In this document: positions 55,076-64,000 of the stretch, one piece after another | How the letters are laid out: every line of letters begins with the position of its first letter | Position numbering within the stretch: position 1 is the first letter of the stretch | DNA from: Haemaphysalis longicornis | Taxonomy: Eukaryota; Arthropoda; Arachnida; Ixodida; Ixodidae | NCBI GenBank assembly: GCA_013339765.2 | Contig: CM023452.1 | Span: 159,472,977 to 159,536,976 of the forward strand | Length of the DNA: 64,000 nucleotides | Direction: 5' to 3' | Notes under the pieces: generated by a model | The model's database searches: none | Told to the model about the DNA's origin: nothing | What the model saw: the letters and a program-made list of their open reading frames with translations, nothing else | Made by a program: the position numbers and the translations under genes

Positions 55076-55895
55076 CTTCCCAACCTTTCACTCCTTTTCC
55101 TGCTTGTGCTCCTTCCACGAGAATTTCAGTCTTGGAATTTGGCAGGCCGGATTCGGTGTTTGTTCCTACATTCCTTGCTCCCCGAAAGATGCGCTTCCGC
55201 ACACTGCTCATCTCGGTTCACAATATTGGTTTGTGGACTGAAGTGGGCCACAGCGAGCACACATGGGTGTGTCGAGGACGGGGCAAACATCCGTTCTATG
55301 CTTGGTGCTTCTGCATCGGCTGCAGTAAAGGGCAGATTTCATAAAGGGGTAGCAGCGGAGATCCCCTCCTTCGCGAAATATATACCGGGGTAGTCTTTTT
55401 CACAAAAAATTCAGAAGGGCTGAGTTGCATTTTCCCATTCTTCGTGCTTGGATGAGTGTGGCGTCGTGGGCGCAATTACTCGGAGCCGGTATCAAAGAGA
55501 CGCCATGAATAGCTCCACGTACCGAGTCGTGGGGAACGTTCATTAAGCTCGCACGTCGTACACTTTGCCGCCGAGGTGAAGTACGGTGAGCGTGGCTTAT
55601 GTCGCTTCCTTGTAGCTTTCTTGTGGTTAGCGTTCGTACGCAGGGCTCTTAATGACTTTTACACAGTTTCCCACGCGTATTTATTTACATGTGCATGCTC
55701 CTAATCCGACGCTTCCCGCCATCGCTTTGTCGCCTTATTCTGGTACGTTTTTTCTGCTTGCTTTCTCACAAGAACCAGAGAAATTATACCGCACACATAA
55801 AAGGTTCCGAAACTGCGCGTCATATTACTATATGTGAATGGCGTTGTAAACTAGCAAACGAGGAAGAGGTGTGCTGAAAAAGAAGGATTACTTAC
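55076..55895. other. Intron sequence, unassigned
   Basis: No feature recognised. Confidence 0.35.
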
Positions 55896-56052
55896 CTTGG
55901 ATCCAGCTTGGGCCTCTACATACCTTCTGTGAAAATCATTGCCTTTTTGATATATATTCAGGATGCCAAAATGCTGTACCTGCGCCATTTTTATCAAACC
56001 CTTCATCCATTGACTGACATCCATCTCAGCAGGCTGAGTTCTGTGGAATTTG
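55896..56052 (-). CDS. GH18-like secreted protein, first coding exon found
   Basis: The minus-strand donor GGATCCAAG|GTAAGT is near consensus, phase 0. The acceptor is less certain: GGCATGCAG at 56053 gives a 157-bp exon, while CCACAG (56041) or AACTCAG (56034) would shorten it. The encoded 52 residues start KFHRTQPAEMDVSQWMKGLI and continue KMAQVQHFGILNIYQ and then FHRRYVEAQAGSK. A W-[MI]-K helix followed by FGIL-x-IY, a hydrophobic strand, fits an early beta-alpha unit of a GH18-like barrel. No ATG with a signal peptide lies in frame, so at least one more upstream exon is needed; I found none convincingly in 56.1-64 kb. Confidence 0.6.
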
Positions 56053-56302
56053 CTGCATGCCAGACGATAATTGGCATTAGTTGACAGACATCCGCGCTAG
56101 GAATGTACTTTTTTCTAGCCCTAAGAAACTATATCTTAGTTTCAATAGAAAGAGCGATGTCCAAGGGTAAACCAAGTGGTGAGATGGTTTCCTTTGTTGT
56201 TTCATGGGCCTGCTTCGGCTCCAAGCGTTCGTTTAGAGGCGTAGCAATCGATTCCTTTGCTAAGTGCAAACTCAAACCATGGAATTATGAAAGTCGCTAC
56301 TA

Positions 56303-56304
<2 letters not shown>
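56053..56304. other. Sequence upstream of the first exon found
   Basis: AT-rich; holds the acceptor region of the exon at 55896 and nothing else that I recognise. Confidence 0.35.

Positions 56305-56363
<59 letters not shown>
56305..56363. repeat. (TA)n microsatellite
   Basis: An uninterrupted run of about 29 TA dinucleotides. Highly likely to be polymorphic in length. Confidence 0.95.
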
Positions 56364-56367
<4 letters not shown>

Positions 56368-59300
56368 TTAAATGATGCAAACGCGGCCTCAAAAAAATAA
56401 TTTGAAGACAAAGAGCACAGACTTCAGGCTGAACGGCTGAACTTATGCAACAAATACACTGCGTAATATACACCATTTTTATTTTTTCTGTTGTGCGATA
56501 GCAGTAAGCAAGAACATCCTAAACTTCCACCCCTTATGAATTCTGCTTAAACACCGCCGCTGGGGGTTGTCTTGACGTGGGCAGAATACCTTCGACTTTT
56601 TGTTTGTGCATAAGGTTAGTGTCATACGAGCTGCTAATTGTAAACATATATTTATCCCTATAGATTTGTAAAATGACAGTTAAAACCGTTTCGTATTACA
56701 GTACTCCCTCCGTCGGTAGCCATTTATTGACTGCAGACAGTAACTCTGTAACGTGTACAACTTCACTGACACCTCATTAGACGAATAAATAAAACTAGCT
56801 TTAATCGTAGAGCCGGCTTCGCAAGTAATTCGCAAGGACATTGTCGATAACTCGGCTGCTAAATTCGTTATATATAGCCCAGTATAACAATCCGCAAGCG
56901 AGCATGCTTCTTTGCGCACAAGGCTATGCGGTAAAGCCAGCTTGCGAATAATAAACTCACGCAGATTTTTTAAAGTCGGCTTTAACGGAACATGCAAATG
57001 TATTGCTAGTAGACATGATATATTTCTAGGGCAATAAAAGCCTTCCTATACGAAAATGCCTTAGGATGTCTTTTCAAAGGCGATTGTCTTTCTCAGGGTA
57101 CTTGAAAGAGAAAATTTTGGTCTTTCCGTATGTCTGCCGTCTGGACCTCTGTAACGCGAGTCAGCCACTCGGCCAAGGCGAAACATATGGCAGCACAAAA
57201 TGTTTATATACCAAGAGCCAAATACAAATGTTTAATTTTGGTGGCAATGTGCATACTTGTCAATTACTAAACAAAAAGAAAACTATAGGCAAATTTGAGC
57301 CAGAAAATCAATACATAAGTGATGTCTGTAGGGTTCTTTTCTAACAAATTCAAGGAAGCTTGATACAAATGAAATACTGCATTTACAGAATAAAAACAAT
57401 TCACTCCTTCGCCTGCAGTCGCCCGTGCCAGTATAGCTTCAAACGGCCTTTTGAGACATCAAAACGGAAACAGTTACAAAATGTTCCACTAGATAGGTTC
57501 TACATTCCGCTTGGAATGCATGTGCAGTTGGGTACCGTGGTTCTACAAATGTTGAAGTAGTGCGCCTCAATTTACGTGCGTCTCCGCCGTACGGCAGCGC
57601 TGGCAGCGAGGCACCCGGCTTGGAGCAGTGGATCGCAGTGAATTTAAATTGACTTTAGCAAGCCTCTAGCGTGGTTAAATTGGGAGTAACGCGACGAAAG
57701 AGGAACAGCATGAAAGGTGAGCGGGAAATCGAAGAGCGACAGTTACTTGGTAAATGTTGACGAATGACTCTCGTCTCTTGCCGACATTTGCAACGAAAGG
57801 AGCAGACACGAGGCCATGTTGATGTTATGAATTCCATTATTCCTGCAATCGGTTCTTGCGCGGCGGGAAACCTTGCTTGTAAGGAACGTGACACGATAGC
57901 AGTACAGACGGACTTCAAGGCCAGCTCCACTATTAAAATAAAAGGTCGTTTAAAACAGTTCAGGAAAAACGCGCCCATGCAAAAATTTGAACCCGCCTCT
58001 GCGTGCACCCCCTCTACATATATGAGTGCCAGAACGGTGCACAAAGAGAGGGATACGCTTGCTCAGTCAGTGTCCTTTCCTTCTTATTGCAGCCGTTTAA
58101 ATTTTTGCCGTTTTTACACTAATGAGGTAGCTTGTGCTTGAGGCTTTACCGTCATTTCTCGCTATGAAGAAATGCCTCCCGTGTTTGTGGGTGTACATTT
58201 GCCCTACCTGAATTTTTGTTAAAATGCTGTGCTACGTAAGAGACCAAACCCTTCTCTCTCAAGGGACATAGACATGGTTAGGGTACAGCACTTTCGCATA
58301 TTATTGTAGCGCCAAGGTTCGAAGATAGCGAAGACAACATACATGTTAACGTAAGTGCCATGCAGCATGGGCGACGTGGACGAAAGGGTTCAAGGCGGAG
58401 CGCGTCATCAACCCTAAATCGCATGCGAATTTCTTGACCTCGCGTTTGGAGCAGATCTCGGTCAAGGCCGTTATCTAGCCCGGATATTGGTATTAGGAAA
58501 GCAAAGGTACTGCTTGACATCACCCTGAAAGGCGCATCTGCTATACCCGTGGCTATATACACACGGCTGTTGAGTAAAGTGCGATGGTCTAGGCTGAAGA
58601 ATAAACACCTTTTTTTCGCGTAGTTTCTCAGTACTCCGAATTCAGCTTTGTTCTGCGCAAAAAATATGGTAAGGAGAACGCTGTCATCGTCTGGAAGTGA
58701 ACAGAGGCAATGTGTCACTTCTGTGTGGAAAAGTTTTCGACCACAAAAAGCGTGCGTGCATTTGCACTGCTCGTATAAATTTCATGGACACAGCCCTTAG
58801 GAGTCAAAACTTCTCAGAGGCACCCAAATCTACTTGTGCGCTTCGCCGACAACAGTTGTACAACTTCTCCCGGCAAACTCTTTCACTGTTTTGTACTGCA
58901 TCCTGTTTGCTACTTTTCTTGCGGAACGGCGGTCTCCCGCTACGATCCAAAAGTACGCGCCAAGTGGTACACAAGCACAGACTAACAATTTTCACCGCAT
59001 TCAAAGATTATCCGCCTGTGTGCACGCCCCGATACAAAAGTCGTCGAAAGATATGTTCTGCCTCCCCTGCCATGTAATTGTGTCTCTTCTCACCCAGCCC
59101 GCTATCCACCATGATGTAGCTCTCAGGTGTGTGCCCAACAACGACAAACGCAATAGACGTTTGCTGATTTGAACTTAATAATTGCGCGTTCGCATGGCTG
59201 GCGCATCTCTGGTTTAATTGTAGCGCTGGTGCTCGAGCCTCGGTTCAAGGTTCCAGCCATGAGCTGCAGGCTCTTTCGGAGCCAGTTTTTTTACTATTAG

Positions 59301-59596
59301 GTGGGCACAATGTTATTTCGAAAAAGGTTTTTCTTTTTCTTGTCGCAGAAGGTGTGCCCGTGTCTCTTTTTCAATAAAATAACACTGCTTGGTCGGGTGT
59401 GTATTTTTGTTTCGGCCTAGCTATCCTACGTGCTTTCGTTTTGTAAACATTGATGGAAAGTATGAAGTATGCTTCCAAGTTTAATGGTTCCGAAATATTT
59501 TGACTCTATTAACGCCTCGTTCAAATCAATTACTACCTATTGGCTGCCCTGCTGAAATGAGGAATAGATAAACTGATGGACAGTCAACATTCATAA
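56364..59596. other. Upstream or intronic sequence, unassigned
   Basis: Includes many open frames of 60 to 150 codons on both strands (for example 57655-58141 and 58278-59172) without domains or splice pairs. An upstream exon of the GH18-like gene could be hidden here. Confidence 0.3.
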
Positions 59597-59622
59597 ATGC
59601 ATGCATGCATGCATGCATGCAT
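59597..59622. repeat. (TGCA)n microsatellite
   Basis: Six and a half perfect TGCA units, self-complementary. Confidence 0.9.
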
Positions 59623-59857
59623 ACTGTGAACATTCGCGGCGTTACATTAATTGGATACGCAGTGCAAGCGATACCGCCACTATCATGGCCAGTGTGAGCA
59701 CTGAGGTATACGCTTCCCAATCTCTTGAACTGACGCCCCATCGCCATTACCATCTGTAAATAATCATTAGCATCATCGTCGCTCTCGCGCTGCCCGGTAC
59801 GTTCGCTCCGAGGAGGACAATAAACATCGTCTCCGAGACCTTGTCCCTCACTCTCTC

Positions 59858-59951
59858 AATACATACATACATACATACATACATACATGCATACATACAT
59901 ACATACATACATACATACATACATACATACATACATACATACATACATACA
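59858..59951. repeat. (ATAC)n microsatellite
   Basis: About 23 ATAC/CATA units with one interruption (CATG at about 59888). Confidence 0.95.
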
Positions 59952-62900
59952 CCAGACTTAGGTAGACATACCAAGAGAAATTTTTGTTTAAGTCTACTAA
60001 AATTATAAAATGTCGTCTTCCAAATCATAATCGTCCTCTAAAATTCATTAAAATAGGAAAAGTGCTGAAGTCTACATATTTTACTATACAAAGACCTATG
60101 TTGCCGCTGACAGAAATATCGTTCCAGTGATGCATTTGTGCGCAAAATGAAGTGGACTTTAAATATATCAGTGTAAGCCTGCTCTTATCAAGCTGGCTTT
60201 CTCATACGTGCCCTCAACGGTAAAATGTTGCCACCTACTGAGGGATTATCGTTACAACCCGACTTTGCACTCTCCATAATTGCGTCCTTTTTACCGAGTC
60301 GTATACAGTACTTACAACGCCCGGTGTCTCTATCTTCCTCAGACCTGGCCCTACTGCGCGCTCTACCAACCCCCTCTCGAAAGGTTTACAACTGAGCTCT
60401 TCCCGTGATCTCACACGAAAGGTGGCCATAGTACAACTTCGTAGTGCTGTTAAGGGTGGGTGTTGCACAGATGCACCATGTGGAAACTTTTTGTCTTGAA
60501 ACTTTGACGCGATGAAAATATAAGGGAAAAACGTTTATTTACACAATCTAGTTTTTTTTGTGTGTCTGCGCTAGACCGGGTTCAGTACATGTATTCGTTG
60601 TGAAGAGTTGCGGCTGTCCTTTTTTTACTTATCAGGCGCGTCCACTAGTTTGTCGTTAAGTTTGCCACAAAGTTCTTCAGCAAAAAGTTTGTACACACCG
60701 CAAGAAGTGTTTTAGCACTGGTTCTCTCCTGTGACCATTCCAACAGGCGTCAAAATCAAATTGGTTTTCGATGGCAAGCAGTTGCAGATTCAGCTTTGAC
60801 AAGTTTGCGCTTTTCGGGCATTAGAAGCACTTCTGGCGGCGTAGCGAGCGGTTCTACAACAACGTAGCTGTGAGCAGCAGCGTTTAGTGCAAATATCCAA
60901 CGGTACACCCATCTCCTATCTTCAACTGCTTGAAAATATTGTAGTGTTAATGAGCGGCAGACGATAGCATCGTCTTGTTAGCAGTCAATACGTCACCTCA
61001 TTTCTCGCAGTTCAACTTCTTGGGCACCCATAGATGGCGCATTCCTCAACGTGGACCAGGCTAGGAATGGCGTCCTGTACCTTCGACGCAGTCTCACTGC
61101 TTACAAGTATGTTGCAGCCGGAGAGCATTGCGCCGCCCCGCTTCCATACACGTTCCTGGTGCTGGCCAGCGGAAACCGTTGTCAAAGTGCGCAGCAGGCG
61201 GAGCTTTTTTCCGCTTCATAAATCTGCCTGATGGAAACGTGGTACTGCGCAGTTGTCAGGTGTGTATGCTTCCCGAAGCAGCCTTCTATGCAAATCATTC
61301 CAAAAAGAATATATCGCACCTGAAGTTCGTAGATGCTCTACCTAGAGATTACCACAAGCACGTAGCCAGCTACGCGTGGTGCTCCTTCGTAAGAGTAGCT
61401 TTCTCGAGGCTTCTGCGTTTTCCTGCAGCCTTGTCACAAGCGTCCGCAAAAGTCAATTTCTTGATCGTTATCAGTGGAAAACGCCGGTTGTTGGAACTTG
61501 TCTCGCAGCCTGCTTCCCTTCAACGCAGTTTTTACGTTTGCAGTTTTCCACCACCTAAGGACGATTTCAATGAAAGTAGAAGTGGTGTCAAAAAAGAAGA
61601 GATCTTGCTTGGCTCCAAGAATAAGCCACGCCTCAGGTAAAAAATCATTGAATATTTGGACTGTGAGCTTTTCTTTTTCTTTGTATCCTTCAATATTCCA
61701 AGGATAGAGGGCTTTTCTGCAAAGCCCATGGCAATGTTTTAAAAGTTAATCGGACTATTTGCTGTGAAGGTCTCTAATTGCTGCAAGTGATGTTGTTTGC
61801 ATGCCTCTGGCTGTGCCCTGTCTGTTTGAAATTTCAGGGAAATAGAAGCCAATTTGGTCATCCTTCTTGTTCATCTAGGTTTTTTGTGCGCATTCGAGTA
61901 TGTGTACGAGGGCAATAACGAAGAACAGCGGCCGTGAAGGGTCTGAAGGTTGTTTGTAGTTAGAAGGAGGCTATTCGAAGAGGGAGATCGCTTTTTGATC
62001 AGAGAGCTGTTATTAGGACGCACACGACCCGGTAACCCCACTTTTCAACTACGCAAATCACATATTTCAGCGTCTTCTATAGGGGCCCCGCGTCTAGCCG
62101 GTGCACTGACACGATGCGCGCAACTTCTTTGAATTTTCGCGAGAGGCTGCGCTCAATGAAAATGAGGGCACTGTTTGGAGTATCTTTTCGTTTAAGCGCA
62201 ACGCAGGTAATTTTACCTGCTTTACAATGAATGTTGGGTTTATGTGTGTATTTCGTCTGCGATTACGGTGACGCCTCGCTACTTGTCGTTTATGTCAGAA
62301 ATGTTCTCGCGAAGTAACTTAGGAATGTTTGCTGTACGTGATGCTCTTCTTGAGGGCTCATATCACATGACGTCATATGATTGTCATAAGACCTGATTGT
62401 CATAGGACGTGGCAATGATGTTTCCATGGCTGCATATTTAGCATGCGAATGGGGCGATATCGTGAAGAGATTGCAGCAAAACACCATGAAAATAGCACAG
62501 TGTCGTCTGCATTGTGTCTTTGATATGTATAAAGTCACCTGCTTTTTCAGAAAACGAGGACAGTCAGCCCTATCTTCTGCATCAGACGGGACCAACTGAT
62601 CGAGCAGTAAACAGCCTCGAAAATTTCGACGACTAAGTAGGTCTGTGGTCACCCTGCCACTTCTTGATGCCTTCGAGGAGTTCCCTGATATGCCTTTTAC
62701 TGACAGTAGCTTCGGGAACGCACAGATTTGCGCTTAGTGATGGCCGTTTTCACTAAATGTGCGCCACACTCAAGTCTCCTTTTGCAAAGAATATTTTCAC
62801 CACGGCGCTTCAACATCGGCGATGTAAATCAGCAGAAGCCTTTAATTTTCCTCGATTATGAGCCAGAGCTTCATGCTTTGCCTCCTCGAGTTTCTCGTTA

Positions 62901-63600
62901 GTCAGCTTAAGTAATTAAGTCAGCTTAAGTAACCACTGTCAAGTGCCTCGTTGGATTCAACGATGGATTTGTCTGGGCGGTATTCTCCATGATATCCCGC
63001 TTGAAGTCCGCTCCTTCCCTCTTCGTAGGTTCCCTAGAAATGTAGCCTTCACCATTCGGGAACTTCAAAGCTGCAGCGTTCGGGCGAAGGCGCCCATAAG
63101 CTAGCGACACTATGATGGTGCGACCAGTTGCTTGATCTGTATGCGTAGCACTCGAATAATAACCTCATCCGCGAAGTAAAGTTCACGTAACTATAACGAA
63201 AGTTTACCTTTACCTCCAATAATAAAACCCGTGAACGGGCCTGCCACAATAAAAAAAGCTTACCGAGGACAAGTAGAAGAGCGGTTTTTTCGCGGCACCG
63301 CTCGTATCCCGGCAAAGCCTTTCCTCCCTCGAGGACTGAGAACGCAGCTTGTGAGCCAGTACACAACACTTTACACGCCTCCTTACTTTCACACTGCATG
63401 TGTCACAGGAACGCGAAAAAAGGCGGCGCCTTCGCTCCTTGGGATATCTTGCAAAAAGAAATGAAAACTAAACGGGCATCACCAAGTTTTCTTCTTTGTT
63501 TCCTTTCCTTTTTCATTCCACAATACGGCTTCTAGTTTTCGCAAAAAGCTACGGAAAATGAAACCCAGCAAGAACCGAGGACAAATATCTACAAAGCGTT
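59952..63600. other. Unassigned stretch
   Basis: The longest frame (plus 61128-61640, 170 codons) has no recognisable domain, signal peptide or repeats. A 13-bp direct repeat (AGTCAGCTTAAGTAA-like) occurs at 62900-62935. A possible minus exon near 63190-63400 was considered and rejected. Confidence 0.3.
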
Positions 63601-64000
63601 CTGTTGACAGCACCAGTTCGTTTGTGGTGCCAGTATCTTGCCCTGTTTCGGTGTCGTGCGAACCAAAGAGCGGTTTTTACCCACTCGCTGGGATGATAAA
63701 AGCAGCCGCCCGTGCCCGCGTAAAAAAATGTTCGTATCCCGGCATGCGGCAGACGACAGCGAAGCGAGACGGCCGTGCAGGCAGCAGACGACGGCAACGG
63801 CGCGGCGGCAACCATTTTAAGTAAGCCTTTCTAAGGACTCGGGTGGCCTCAGGAGGGAGGACGTGACGTCCGCTTCGAACCCCCTCCCTCTCTCGTAAAC
63901 ACCTGGCGCGCGTCCATACTCTACTGGAAGAGGAGAGGACTTGGCACGGCAAACGCTCGTGTTGCGGGTGTCGAACCAGGCAACGCGAGCGCATTGCCTT
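63601..64000. other. GC-rich terminal segment
   Basis: CpG-containing, with GCAGACGACAGCG and GCAGACGACGGCAACGGCG, a short imperfect repeat at 63748-63802. Richer in GC than the 8 kb before it. It could be a promoter-proximal or TE sequence; no coding call is justified. Confidence 0.3.

Noticed and set aside
59215..59290. A third tRNA-like SINE head (GGTTCAAGGTTCC).
   Set aside because: Only a B-box-like word is present; A box and SINE body are missing.
59858..59951. Repeat protein from the minus reading MYVCMYVC over the ATAC array.
   Set aside because: It is simply the translation of a microsatellite.
61128..61640. A 170-codon plus-strand frame as a gene.
   Set aside because: No domain, no signal peptide, no splice context; frames of this size occur by chance in this window.
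63190..63400. Possible upstream exon of the GH18-like gene on the minus strand (KPLFYLSS before a GTAAGC donor).
   Set aside because: A donor-like GTAAGC and an acceptor-like TGTGGCAG are only about 30 bp apart, which is too short for an intron, and the translation around them has no support.
1..64000. CRISPR array, prokaryotic operon or integrated viral gene.
   Set aside because: No spaced identical repeats, no prokaryotic gene organisation, and all reverse transcriptase and integrase matches are retrotransposon-type.

Overview
This is eukaryotic DNA, most likely from an ixodid (hard) tick. I infer this from two copies of a tRNA-derived SINE that look like the tick Ruka family as I remember it, from a host gene whose exons are tiny and separated by introns of up to about 15 kb, and from a dense mix of Ty3/gypsy, BEL/Pao, CR1/L2-like and RTE-like retroelements. 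There is no bacterial-style gene density, no operon, no rRNA or tRNA gene and no CRISPR array.

The only host gene I can defend lies on the minus strand and spans about 50 kb. Six coding exons (from 5' to 3': 55896-56052, 40921-41039, 26626-26722, 12937-13110, 7796-7909, 6470-6637) each have a plausible acceptor and GT donor, join in compatible phases and end at a TAG stop. Together they give about 275 residues that resemble the C-terminal part of the secreted GH18-like (chitinase-like) TIM-barrel proteins that are numerous in ticks. The first exon(s), with the signal peptide and initial strand, are not seen and should lie beyond 56 kb or outside the window. All other recognisable content sits in the introns or flanks of this gene.

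Layout: 1-5 kb holds a LINE tail, a short inverted-repeat element and three diverged copies of an unnamed repeat. A perfect 8-bp-TSD hAT-type MITE lies at 5.0 kb, followed by a SINE. An internally deleted BEL/Pao element with LTRs, PBS, PPT and a 5-bp TSD occupies 8.3-10.3 kb. Decayed CR1/L2-like LINEs occupy 17.5-24.2 kb, 28.9-29.5 kb and 31.5-31.9 kb. A 4.9-kb gypsy element (32.8-37.7 kb) has direct LTRs and a 4-bp TSD, but its leader and gag are inverted relative to pol, and it carries a nested PIF/Harbinger derivative with a TTA TSD. A long near-palindrome lies at 38.8-39.4 kb. A second, nearly full-length but inactivated gypsy element spans 43.0-48.2 kb. An RTE-like LINE lies at 50.9-52.8 kb, followed by an LTR-leader relic, tandem repeats and a short inverted-repeat element. 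The last 8 kb contain microsatellites and otherwise unassigned DNA that becomes GC-rich at the end.

The most interesting observations are the in-situ inverted gypsy element bracketed by inverted copies of its own LTR-end/PBS sequence, the nested Harbinger insertion just upstream of that element's polypurine tract, and the phase-consistent split gene. All coordinates come from reading by eye; identities are estimates, not alignments.
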